DNA from: Candidatus Taylorbacteria bacterium RIFCSPHIGHO2_02_FULL_46_13
GTDB taxonomy: Bacteria > Patescibacteriota > Minisyncoccia > Phycocordibacterales > DSPV01
Assembly: GCA_001821015.1 (NCBI GenBank)
Contig: MHRQ01000020.1
Coordinates: 27,151-91,150 of the forward strand
Direction of reading: 5' to 3'
DNA: 64,000 nt
Shown here: one piece after another, positions 24,431 through 32,132 of the stretch
How positions within the stretch are numbered: position 1 is the stretch's first letter
Layout of the letters: every line of letters begins with the position of its first letter
Position numbers and translations under genes: made by a program
The notes under the pieces: generated by a model
What the model was told of the DNA's origin: nothing
Database searches by the model: none
The model's input: only the letters and a program-made list of their open reading frames with translations

Positions 24431-25463
24431 GAGAATTATTAAATATTCCGAAGCGATACAAGAAGCAACCGACCAGATGATGGGCGCTGACCCAAGAGTT
24501 TTTATTATCGGGCTTGGTGTTTCATACCCGAAGGGCGCGGACGGGACTACGGCGGGGCTAAAGAGTACATATCCAGAACGAGTATTTGATGTCTCGGTTT
24601 CCGAACACGGATTTACCGGCATGGCGGTTGGCGCCGCGATAAACGGGCTTCACCCCATTGTTCATCATGGCAGAGTTGAGTTCAGTCTTCTTGCGGCAGA
24701 TCAGATATTCACCCAAGCGGCAAAATGGAATTATATGTTCGGAGGAGGCCATCCCGTTCCTATTGTTTTTCGGATAAATGTCGGTAGGCAGTGGGGGAAC
24801 GGACCACAACACACGCAAGCGTTGTATGCGCTCTTCGGCAATGTTCCCGGTCTTAAAGTTGTCATTCCATCGTCACCAAAAATGGCCAAAGGCCTTCTGG
24901 TGTCGGCTCTTAAGGATAAAAATCCTGTGGTTATGCTTGAGCCAAGGTGGCTTTTCAATATAAAACAGAATGTGCCTGTTCAATTATTCTCCGAGCCACT
25001 TGATAAAGCGGTTATTATAAAAGAGGGCGCTGAGGTGACGGTTGTTGCGTATGGAGACGGTCTCTTCTCGGCGAGAGAGTCGCTCGCTCTCGTGGGCGAC
25101 ACGGTTGACATTGAGCTCATTGACATCGTGAGCATCAATCCGATTGATTACAAGACGATCTTCCAGTCGGTCAAAAAAACAGGGAGGTTATTATGCGTTG
25201 ATACTACGAACGGGGCATTTAATGTAGGGTCCGAGGTTATCGCACAGGTAGCAAGAAATAAATCTATAAAACTTAAAAGTAATCCGGTTGCGCTTTCTTG
25301 TCCAAATGTTCCTTGTCCGACCTCAACGGCACTCACCGAATTTTTTTATCCCACAAAAGTTGACATTGCTAACGCGCTCCTTAGCACATTCAAGAAACCC
25401 TTGATTAATCAAACGCTGAGTTTTGAGGAGCTTCACTTGGCCCCGACCGATACCATACAATGA
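24423..25463 (+). CDS. Thiamine-diphosphate dehydrogenase E1 beta-like subunit
   Basis: The 346-residue protein has the transketolase-like pyrimidine domain (VSEHGFTGMAVGAAINGLHP with the catalytic glutamate in the preceding helix). It then has the C-terminal domain (VTVVAYGDGLFSARESL, VELIDIVSINPID) of E1-beta subunits. ATG at 24423 inside the alpha stop codon gives MPERIIKYSEAI and tight translational coupling, so the subunits should be made in equal amounts. The gene ends in an ATGA overlap with the PfkB kinase gene. The heterotetramer's substrate is unknown; the setting argues for sugar branching or a C2/C3 unit transfer. Confidence 0.85.
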   Translation: MPERIIKYSEAIQEATDQMMGADPRVFIIGLGVSYPKGADGTTAGLKSTYPERVFDVSVSEHGFTGMAVGAAINGLHPIVHHGRVEFSLLAADQIFTQAAKWNYMFGGGHPVPIVFRINVGRQWGNGPQHTQALYALFGNVPGLKVVIPSSPKMAKGLLVSALKDKNPVVMLEPRWLFNIKQNVPVQLFSEPLDKAVIIKEGAEVTVVAYGDGLFSARESLALVGDTVDIELIDIVSINPIDYKTIFQSVKKTGRLLCVDTTNGAFNVGSEVIAQVARNKSIKLKSNPVALSCPNVPCPTSTALTEFFYPTKVDIANALLSTFKKPLINQTLSFEELHLAPTDTIQ

Positions 25464-26203
25464 AAAAAATATTGGTTATCGGTGAGAGCTGTCGGGATAT
25501 ATTCGTATATTGCAAAGCGGAGCGTTTGGCTCCTGATGTGCCGATTCCAGTGCTGAGTGTTGTTGAACAAAAAGATAATCCCGGTATGGCAAAGAATGTT
25601 GAGCGGAACATACGAAGTATTTACAAAGCATGTAAGATTCTGACAAATCCGGGCTGGCAGAAAGTTACTAAGACGCGGTATATGCATGCGAGTAGCAATC
25701 ATGCATTTCTGAGAGTTGATACGGATCACAGAATAAAGAGAATACATATCAGACAGGCACCGCTTCATACATATGAATTAATTGCCATTTCTGATTATAA
25801 TAAAGGATACTTAACCGAGGGGGACATTAGGTATATTTGCGAAAATCATAGCAATGTCTTTATTGATACCAAAAAAGTTTTAGGTGAGTGGGCTGCAAAG
25901 GCGAAATATATCAAAATAAATAACTATGAATACGAACGGTCAAAATCACATATATCTGATGCGCTCAAAGATAAGATAATCGTTACAAAAGGGGCTCGGG
26001 GGGCTACTTTCCAGGGTAATCTTTATCCGGTGCCAAGGAAGGTGGAAGTAAGAGATTCTTCCGGAGCGGGGGACAGTTTCTTTGCAGCCTTGGTAGTGCA
26101 TTATGCTAAGTCTGGAGATATAGAAAAGGCAATAACATTTGCGAATACCTGCGCCTCTACTGTTGTTCAGTTGAAGGGAGTCTCAGTTATCGTCGAGCGT
26201 TGA
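25460..26203 (+). CDS. PfkB-type sugar kinase, HldE N-domain-like, short
   Basis: The 247-residue protein is similar to the kinase domain of HldE/RfaE. It starts KKILVIGESCRDIFVYC, continues with APDVPIPVLSVVEQKDNPGMAKNV, and ends with the catalytic RDSSGAGDSFFAAL. Family members phosphorylate a heptose or related sugar at the expense of ATP. About 60 residues of the lid and substrate region are missing compared with full-length kinases, so activity is uncertain. It overlaps E1-beta by 4 bp. A separate nucleotidyltransferase with a GSFDLTHAGH motif (51001-51522) could act in the same pathway, as the two halves of HldE do. Confidence 0.75.
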   Translation: MKKILVIGESCRDIFVYCKAERLAPDVPIPVLSVVEQKDNPGMAKNVERNIRSIYKACKILTNPGWQKVTKTRYMHASSNHAFLRVDTDHRIKRIHIRQAPLHTYELIAISDYNKGYLTEGDIRYICENHSNVFIDTKKVLGEWAAKAKYIKINNYEYERSKSHISDALKDKIIVTKGARGATFQGNLYPVPRKVEVRDSSGAGDSFFAALVVHYAKSGDIEKAITFANTCASTVVQLKGVSVIVER

Positions 26204-26240
26204 AGATCTGGGGAACAAAGAAGGTAAGAAGATATACCAA

Positions 26241-27407
26241 ATGTCAGACCCATTAATCAATACATTGTATCTCATATTTCACGGGCGTTTCCCCGGAGAG
26301 AAGGCCGCGGCCGTGTTCGCGGCCGAGAGCGCGCAAGCCTTCGCCGATAACGGTTTTTCGGTAACGGTTGTCGTGCCTCGCCGCCTCGCTCGGTTGAAAG
26401 AATCGGTGGAACAGTGTTACGGTATCAAAGGCAACTTTAGAACCGTGTTTGTTCCCATACTTGATTTATTTGAGATCCCGCTCGTCAAGACAATGGCGTT
26501 TAAAATAAGCTATAGTACATTTTCCATTTCAACATTCTTCTATATCTTATTCAGTGCAAAAAGACGCCACACCGTCATCTATTCAAATGAATCGCTCCCC
26601 CTGCTACTCCTTTCGTTTTTCTTTCCGAACACGTTTTATGAAGTGCACGATTTTCCTCGCCACTCGCTCTTACATCGCATCCTCCTGTCTTTGGTGAAGG
26701 GTGTGATAGTAACTAACCGTTCAAAGAAAGGAGAGCTTGCACGACAGTTTGGCCTTGCCGATAGAAAACTCTTCTATGAACCCAACGCTGTGGATGTGGA
26801 AGGATTTGCTAAGGCGATAGGCGTTACGGTTCGCAAGAAGCTTAACCTTTCTCCGGGTACGGTGCTTGTCGGGTACGCCGGAGCACTGAAGACCATGGGG
26901 ATGGAGAAGGGAATTGGGCTTTTGTTAGAGGCTGTTGCTTCCTTGCCACCGCGTTTTCGTCTGCTTATTGTCGGAGGGAATACTGATGACGTGTCTGCGT
27001 ACAAAGCAGTATCTCGCACGCTTCACATAAGCGATCGGGTTGCATTTGTTGGGTGGGTGCGTCATAGCGAGGTGAGTGAATATTTGGCGGCCTGTGACAT
27101 CCTCGTCGCTCCATTTCCTGACACACCCCATTATCGGTTTCTCATGTCTCCGCTAAAAATTTTTGAGTATATGGCCGCGGGGAAGCCGATCGTGGCATCG
27201 CGTCTGGAGTCTATCACGGAGTTACTCAATGATGATTCGGCATATTTGGTAACACCCGGCGATGGTAAATTTCTTGCACAAGGGATTCAGACAGCCGCTT
27301 CTTCGCCAGATGCGCGCACAAAGGCACTACATGCTAAGGAGTTGGTACAAAATCATTCTTGGAATAAACGAGCGAGGCGAATCATTGACTTTTTTGGTAA
27401 ATATTGA
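26241..27407 (+). CDS. Glycosyltransferase family 4 (group 1)
   Basis: The 388-residue GT-B enzyme shows an N-domain with GRFPGEKAAAVFAAESAQAF, where group-1 enzymes bind the acceptor. The C-domain has VLVGYAGALKTMGMEKGI and FEYMAAGKPIVASRLESI, the E-x7-E-type donor site. It follows the PfkB gene by 37 bp and precedes a phosphatase gene by 15 bp, so it lies in the same operon. It probably adds the unusual sugar made by the preceding cassette, but this is inference from position. Confidence 0.85.
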   Translation: MSDPLINTLYLIFHGRFPGEKAAAVFAAESAQAFADNGFSVTVVVPRRLARLKESVEQCYGIKGNFRTVFVPILDLFEIPLVKTMAFKISYSTFSISTFFYILFSAKRRHTVIYSNESLPLLLLSFFFPNTFYEVHDFPRHSLLHRILLSLVKGVIVTNRSKKGELARQFGLADRKLFYEPNAVDVEGFAKAIGVTVRKKLNLSPGTVLVGYAGALKTMGMEKGIGLLLEAVASLPPRFRLLIVGGNTDDVSAYKAVSRTLHISDRVAFVGWVRHSEVSEYLAACDILVAPFPDTPHYRFLMSPLKIFEYMAAGKPIVASRLESITELLNDDSAYLVTPGDGKFLAQGIQTAASSPDARTKALHAKELVQNHSWNKRARRIIDFFGKY

Positions 27408-27422
27408 TACAGTTTTTCTCGT

Positions 27423-27995
27423 ATGAACAAACAATCGGACACGCTTCAAGTAGTTTTAGCACGCAACATCAAAGCAGTGGTGTTTGACGGTGATGGTGTT
27501 ATATTCACCAGTCAGGTCTTTTTCGATGCCGCTGGCGAGGCTCTTAAAGAACGCAGTTTCATTGATGGGCAAGGTATTTCACTTTTGCGTTCGGCAGGTG
27601 TACAGGTGGCGTTGATAACGGCAGAAAAGTCAGCGTTTGCCGAGATCTTTGTGGCCAAGATGAACAGCTTGCCTTCCGTTAAATCCGGTATGTGGCAACC
27701 GATGGAGCTGGTGACTGACGTTATCGGTCAAGGGAAAGTTGATGCAGTAGAGAAGTGGATCAAGTCTCGAAATCTTTCATGGGACGAGTGCGCGTACATG
27801 GGTGATGACATTGGCGATTACAAAGTGATGGAGAAAGTAGCTTTTAGAGCATGCCCGATAGGGGCGGAAGAGGCCATCAAATCCTTTTCGCATTTTGTTG
27901 CTACGCGTGCAGGCGGACAAGGGGCTGTGCGAGATTTATGTAATTTCATTTTGAAAGCGAAGGGGATTGATCAGCTTTCTCTTGATTTGCGCTAG
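27423..27995 (+). CDS. KdsC-like HAD phosphatase
   Basis: The 190-residue HAD-superfamily protein has no cap domain. VVFDGDGVIF supplies Asp22 and Asp24, TAEKS is motif II, Lys105 is motif III and GDDIGD (127-132) is motif IV. That is the layout of KDO-8-phosphate and N-acylneuraminate-9-phosphate phosphatases. It could serve the NeuB/NeuA branch encoded at 43-45 kb, which needs a phosphatase if NeuB uses a phosphorylated precursor, or the sugar-phosphate cassette just upstream. It lies 4 bp before the dehydratase gene. Confidence 0.78.
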   Translation: MNKQSDTLQVVLARNIKAVVFDGDGVIFTSQVFFDAAGEALKERSFIDGQGISLLRSAGVQVALITAEKSAFAEIFVAKMNSLPSVKSGMWQPMELVTDVIGQGKVDAVEKWIKSRNLSWDECAYMGDDIGDYKVMEKVAFRACPIGAEEAIKSFSHFVATRAGGQGAVRDLCNFILKAKGIDQLSLDLR

Positions 27996-27999
27996 CGAA

Positions 28000-29019
28000 A
28001 TGACATCAAAGAAAAATAATTTCTGGCATGACAAACGCGTGCTTGTTACAGGAGCAACCGGCATGGTCGGTTTTTGGCTGGTGAAGGATTTAATTGCTGC
28101 GGGTGCGCGCGTTGTCGCGTTTGTGCGCGGAAGCGATTCACCGTCTGTTTTTTCGTACTCCGGAGATTTTCGAGGTGTTTTTCTGGTAAAGGGGAATGTA
28201 GAAGATTTTGCGAGCCTTGAGAGAGCAATCTCGTCGTACAAGGTGGAGACGGTTTTCCATCTAGCTGCGCAGTCCATTGTGGGCGTCGCGCACCAAAACC
28301 CCTTACCGACATTTGAAACGAATATTCGCGGCACCTACAATCTGCTTGAAGCATGCCGTCTTCATGGCGATATAGTGAAACGAGTTGTCATTGCCTCGAG
28401 TGAAAAAGCCTACGGCCTGCACGAAACGCTGCCGTTTTCGGAACGCACGCCTTTGACCGGCAGACATCCCTACGAAGTATCAAAAAGTTGTGCAGACCTC
28501 ATGGCTCAAGCGTATCATCATACGTACGGTTTGCCGGTTGCTCTGTTGCGAAGCGGAAATATTTTCGGCGGAGCTGATCTTAATTGGGGTCGCCTCGTTC
28601 CTCACACGATTCGTAGTTTTCTTAAAAATCAGCGACCAATCATCCGTAGCGAAGGCCGGTTTGTGCGTGATTTTTTGCGTGATTACATGTACGTCAAAGA
28701 TATCAGCCATTGTTACATGAAGATGGCAGAGGCTCTTTCCGATAAGAAAATACATGGCCAGGCCTTCAACGTAAGCCTTGAGCATCCTCTGACGGTTCTT
28801 GAGCTTGTCGGGATGATTCAGAAACTCATGAAGTGTAGTCACCTCACACCCAAGGTGCAGACGATCGCGCCGGGCGATATCCATTCGCGATATGTAAGTG
28901 CATCCAAAGCGCATACCGTTCTTGGCTGGAAGCCGAAATTTACCTTGGAGAAAGGTCTCGAGGAAACCATTGCGTGGTATCGCGATTATCTTTCTACGCA
29001 TCCCGATTCGCTGGTTTAA
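28000..29019 (+). CDS. CDP-glucose 4,6-dehydratase-like protein
   Basis: The 339-residue extended short-chain dehydrogenase shows VLVTGATGMVGFWLV (residues 14-28), NIRGTYNLLEACR, VIASSEKAYG, HPYEVSKSCADL with the catalytic Tyr-x3-Lys, and RDYMYVKDI. This combination is typical of RfbG. It would make CDP-4-keto-6-deoxyglucose, the precursor of 3,6-dideoxysugars such as paratose and tyvelose. The RfbE-like epimerase at 15346 fits the same route, but no cytidylyltransferase RfbF or dehydratase RfbH is in the window. ATG at 28000, 4 bp after the phosphatase stop, is preferred over the upstream ATG inside that gene. Confidence 0.8.
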   Translation: MTSKKNNFWHDKRVLVTGATGMVGFWLVKDLIAAGARVVAFVRGSDSPSVFSYSGDFRGVFLVKGNVEDFASLERAISSYKVETVFHLAAQSIVGVAHQNPLPTFETNIRGTYNLLEACRLHGDIVKRVVIASSEKAYGLHETLPFSERTPLTGRHPYEVSKSCADLMAQAYHHTYGLPVALLRSGNIFGGADLNWGRLVPHTIRSFLKNQRPIIRSEGRFVRDFLRDYMYVKDISHCYMKMAEALSDKKIHGQAFNVSLEHPLTVLELVGMIQKLMKCSHLTPKVQTIAPGDIHSRYVSASKAHTVLGWKPKFTLEKGLEETIAWYRDYLSTHPDSLV

Positions 29020-29087
29020 TTCTTTTTAGAGAGAAAAACCCCAGACTCAAGTGTAAATAAATGTTGTCCCCCCACACACATATAGAC

Positions 29088-29143
29088 ACTATACACACTA
29101 TTAATAGTTACGCTATAGCGTAATTATTAATAGTGTGTATAGT
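29088..29143. promoter_or_regulatory. 56-bp near-perfect palindrome upstream of the Cas2-like gene
   Basis: Twenty-seven of 28 base pairs match around a centre at 29115/29116 (core CGCTATAGCG). It lies 72 bp before the start codon of a winged-helix protein. A related but weaker palindrome with GCTATAGC at the centre lies after that gene, at about 29869-29906. An operator for the winged-helix protein is a reasonable guess. Confidence 0.5.
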
Positions 29144-29215
29144 GGATAAGAAGGTTAGAAAAGCCTTCCTCGTAGCTTTATTGCAGGTTGGCTGATTAAT
29201 TAATAGGGCAACACC

Positions 29216-29785
29216 ATGGGAACACTTGAACAGCAATCTAGAATACGAACCAGAAATACCAAGATTACACGCGCAATCATCACAACCTTAGCAGTTGCCG
29301 TTGCGGGTGCGCTCAATCCCCAAGGACTAGTGCGAGGTGTATTGAAATCTCTGAATGCCCCCAATAACAAACGACTTTCGTCAGAGAACGCTATTTATGC
29401 GGCGCGCCGACGTTTAGCCAAGCGGGGATTGATTGTATACGAAGGTAATTTTTGGAAGATAACTGAGAGGGGGAAGCGTGAGCTTGAGATTATGCAAATC
29501 GGCAGTGTTCCTCTACCTCGTCCGAAAAAGTGGGATAAGAAGTGGAGGATACTAATTTTTGATATTAGAGAAGAAAAAAAGGTGACGCGGGACAAAGTTC
29601 GGCGCACGTTGGGTTCGATTGGTTTCCATCGGTTGCAAGACAGTGTGTGGGTTTACCCGTATGACTGCGAAGATCTGATCGCGCTTTTGAAGGCCGATTT
29701 CAAGATAGGGAAGGATTTACTCTACATCATCGCGGACGAGATAGAGAATGATGTCTTTCTTAAAAAGGAGTTTCAGCTTGGCTAG
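29216..29785 (+). CDS. Winged-helix protein with Cas2-like C-terminal domain (PaaX/Cas2-like)
   Basis: The 189-residue protein has a hydrophobic stretch at about residues 19-35. A winged helix follows (LSSENAIYAARRRLAKRGLIVY, then FWKITERGKRELE). The C-terminal domain is Cas2-like: KWRILIFDIREEKK with the beta-1 aspartate, VRRTLGSIGFHRLQDSVWVYPY, and LLYIIADEIEND. This arrangement is common in Patescibacteria, where it is often labelled Cas2, and it resembles PaaX regulators. No CRISPR repeats or other cas genes are present, so a transcriptional regulator is more likely. Palindromes with a GCTATAGC core flank the gene. Confidence 0.8.
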   Translation: MGTLEQQSRIRTRNTKITRAIITTLAVAVAGALNPQGLVRGVLKSLNAPNNKRLSSENAIYAARRRLAKRGLIVYEGNFWKITERGKRELEIMQIGSVPLPRPKKWDKKWRILIFDIREEKKVTRDKVRRTLGSIGFHRLQDSVWVYPYDCEDLIALLKADFKIGKDLLYIIADEIENDVFLKKEFQLG

Positions 29786-29868
29786 TGTGATGGAGCTCGA
29801 AATTCTTTAGTGGCCACACCCTTTAGGATTTGAGTGGGAGCTTGTATGCGAGAGTTATAAACTCTCTC

Positions 29869-29906
29869 CTATTAATAGATATGCTATAGCATAATTAAAG
29901 ATAGGT
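29869..29906. repeat. Imperfect palindrome with GCTATAGC core
   Basis: About 13 of 19 base pairs match around the centre. It shares ATTAATA and GCTATAGC with the 29088-29143 palindrome and so may be a second, weaker binding site downstream of the Cas2-like gene. A GAGAGTT/AACTCTC hairpin lies just before it. Confidence 0.35.
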
Positions 29907-29920
29907 ACTGTTTTTATTTT

Positions 29921-30051
29921 CTTCTATACCCCGCTCCTTGGGGCGGGGAACCTTGTAGGAAAGTTTGAAAACCTTCGGTTTTCAAGACTCCTAATTTAGA
30001 GGCGGAGCCTCCTGACGATACCCCGTCAGCTCTGCTGCGGGGAGTTTCATT
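29921..30051 (+). repeat. 131-bp structured dispersed repeat, copy A2
   Basis: Near-identical to 1891-2020, in the same orientation. The shared core runs from CTTCTAT through GAGTTTCATT, with the same GC-rich, GGTTTTC and GGCGGAGCCTCC hairpin segments. In one stem the third base of the loop-side arm differs and the variable end (CCGTC...CGGG) retains pairing, which suggests selection for structure. Confidence 0.6.
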
Positions 30052-30081
30052 GGAGTTCGAAGAACGAACACACTTATGTGA

Positions 30082-31107
30082 CTATTTTTTCAAAACCGTT
30101 TTAAGTGCAAACTTTGCGATTTCCTTAAGATTTTTTCTAAGCGGAAGGGAATCCGCGAGAGGTGATTTCCAATAGCATTTCCACACGGAGAACCCTCCGC
30201 GTGCATTAAAGCTACAAGAAATGAGCCAGCGTTCGGCAAGAACTTCAGAAAAAAGCATTTCATCGTATATTTTTTTCATGATGTTTGCTTCGCGCAGGCG
30301 TGTTAGCCACCGTTCCCTTTTCTCCAAGAAGTCTATTATATCCGCTCTACCGTATCCGTAATTTGTCTTATGTATAAGATACTCCGGTGGCTCAGGGTTG
30401 ATGCCTAATCGGGTAAGAGTATCGCGTGCCACTGTCTCTATCGCGGCATGATTGCGGTCTTTCGCCGTGCTGGTGATGCCTTCCGGATGCCTTCTGTATG
30501 CGGTAAGCACGGGCGGTAGGTTCGCGCACTTCCATTTTTCGGATATACGAATCCAGAGATCGTAGTCTTCCGCAAGTTCCACGCGCTGACGATATCCATC
30601 CGGTGGAATTGCAACTCTGCGGAGCATAACTGACGACTGAGTAAAACAGTTGTGAAAGAGCAGCATCATCGGAATTTTCTCCGATGCAAACGTATCTTTC
30701 CACGCGATACCGGTGCGCGTTCCGTCTTTATCAATAACTTCGGTCCATGTCCCGAGTAACCCGAAGCTGGGATTTTTGTCTAAATACGCAACCTGTATTT
30801 CCAAACGTCGCTGATACGCGATGTCATCTCCATCAAGTATCGCGATATAGGCGCCGCGCGCATAGGAGAGCAGTTGATTGCGAACATGCACGATTCCTTT
30901 GTTTTGGTGGTTTTGTACAAATCGGATCCGCTCATCATGAATGCTTCGGATCACTGACGCACTGTCGTCAGCGGAGGCATCGTCTACCACAATCAGTTCA
31001 AAATCCGTGAAGGTTTGGTTTAAGATGCTTTGGATTGCTTCCCTCACATAGAGAGATGCATTATAGACCGGCATGAGAACACTTACTTTGGGGACAGGTA
31101 AGTTCAT
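30082..31107 (-). CDS. Glycosyltransferase family 2
   Basis: The 341-residue GT-A enzyme contains VSVLMPVYNASLYV, FELIVVDDASADDS with the nucleotide-binding acids, YIAILDGDDIAY carrying the DxD motif, and AEDYDLWIRI with the catalytic base region. Typical family members transfer a sugar to a lipid-linked glycan on the inner membrane face. A GTG at 31110 is in frame, but the adjacent ATG gives MNLPVPKVSVLMPVYN. It appears to be the last gene of the long minus-strand operon. An inverted repeat separates it from the fucosyltransferase gene upstream. Confidence 0.85.
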   Translation of the reverse strand: MNLPVPKVSVLMPVYNASLYVREAIQSILNQTFTDFELIVVDDASADDSASVIRSIHDERIRFVQNHQNKGIVHVRNQLLSYARGAYIAILDGDDIAYQRRLEIQVAYLDKNPSFGLLGTWTEVIDKDGTRTGIAWKDTFASEKIPMMLLFHNCFTQSSVMLRRVAIPPDGYRQRVELAEDYDLWIRISEKWKCANLPPVLTAYRRHPEGITSTAKDRNHAAIETVARDTLTRLGINPEPPEYLIHKTNYGYGRADIIDFLEKRERWLTRLREANIMKKIYDEMLFSEVLAERWLISCSFNARGGFSVWKCYWKSPLADSLPLRKNLKEIAKFALKTVLKK

Positions 31108-31116
31108 CACGTTTGT

Positions 31117-31276
31117 AAAGTTATAAAGTTCATAAAGTCCGTTACGTTATAAAGTTTTGATGAGGCCTGACAAGAGTCTGGAAATTTCTAAACACAATGA
31201 ATGTAATTCGTCAAAATTCTCAATTTTCATTTTTTTGCTTGATACACTTGATGAACTTTAAAAACTTTATAACTTT
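31117..31276. repeat. Inverted repeat between two glycosyltransferase genes
   Basis: AAAGTTATAAAGTT (31117-31130) is repeated inverted as AACTTTATAACTTT (31263-31276). The arms fill the ends of the gap between the GT2 gene and the GT11 gene. The sequence between is AT-rich with further AAAGTT and ATGAAC echoes. No gene is visible in it. Confidence 0.5.
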
Positions 31277-32131
31277 TTATATTTTTACCCATGCTTCTGG
31301 TAAGAGGTCGCTGGTGTCTTTTGACGCATCGGCAAACCATTGTCGGGGAGCGATGACTGTCTTCAACGGATTTTCATTGAGCCACGCGGCCCACCATGAA
31401 AAGGTGGAGTTTGCGATAATAGTGTCGTTGCATCGGCTCATCAACACGAGCGCCTCGGTATTTTTGATTTCAGTGTCAGAAATAAAATTTAGGGGGACGT
31501 TGAGACGCAGGTTTTCTTTAACCCATGCGATATCGTCTGAAAACACGAAGAATTCTACCCCGGGTCTCTTTTTTGAAATCAGTTCGGTAGCTTTTTGATA
31601 ATATGCAGTGGGCAGATTGCCGTGCGTTCGCTGGATTTTTTTGTTCGTTACATAATCGCCACGGCGCACATGCAACGAGCAGCTTTTCACTGTTTTTATT
31701 TTTTCACTCCACGTTCCTGCGAGCTTGCTCAACGGTTGCGTGAGGTTCAACTCTTTTTTAAGCGTTCGTTCAATTGATTTAAAGTATCGTTCATTTTGCC
31801 AGTACCCGACAACATAATGGCCATCTTTCAGAGCACGTATTCGTTCATCAAAGACGAATTCTTCTTGTTCTCGGATGATGAGTCGTGCATAAGAATTTCG
31901 GAAACGATCCATGATTTTGCTGACGGGCGAGAGGAATCTCTGTATTTCGTCATCATCAGCCACGCGCGCGGCGATATTGAAGTTATCAAGTTCGTAGGCT
32001 CGGTTGGGACTTGTTTTATAGTAGGAAGTATCTAAGGTAAGCTCTGTAGAAAGTGCAGACGAGAGAGCGCGTCCCAGCGCATACTGGAACAGTTGATTTC
32101 CCAAGCCCCCCTCAAGTTTCATGATAATCAT
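31277..32131 (-). CDS. GT11 family alpha-1,2-fucosyltransferase-like protein
   Basis: The 284-residue protein has the full GT11 pattern. MKLEGGLGNQLFQYALGRAL is at the N-terminus, LHVRRGDYV is the GDP-fucose-binding HxRRxDY motif, and FFVFSDDIAWVKENL and ANSTFSWWAAWLN lie near the C-terminus. It would add fucose (or a related GDP-deoxyhexose) to a galactose-like acceptor. GDP-sugar supply could come from gmd at 48337. Its stop lies one base from the arm of the inverted repeat, and it starts 1 bp after the SGNH gene. Confidence 0.9.
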   Translation of the reverse strand: MIIMKLEGGLGNQLFQYALGRALSSALSTELTLDTSYYKTSPNRAYELDNFNIAARVADDDEIQRFLSPVSKIMDRFRNSYARLIIREQEEFVFDERIRALKDGHYVVGYWQNERYFKSIERTLKKELNLTQPLSKLAGTWSEKIKTVKSCSLHVRRGDYVTNKKIQRTHGNLPTAYYQKATELISKKRPGVEFFVFSDDIAWVKENLRLNVPLNFISDTEIKNTEALVLMSRCNDTIIANSTFSWWAAWLNENPLKTVIAPRQWFADASKDTSDLLPEAWVKI

Positions 32132-32132
32132 A

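Noticed and set aside
28480..29001. 173-codon minus-strand frame
   Set aside because: It is opposite the CDP-glucose-dehydratase-like gene and has no recognisable motif, ribosome site or neighbours.
29216..29785. Cas2-like gene suggesting a CRISPR locus
   Set aside because: No repeat-spacer array, no cas1 and no effector gene are in the window; the winged-helix fusion fits a regulator-like family common in Patescibacteria.
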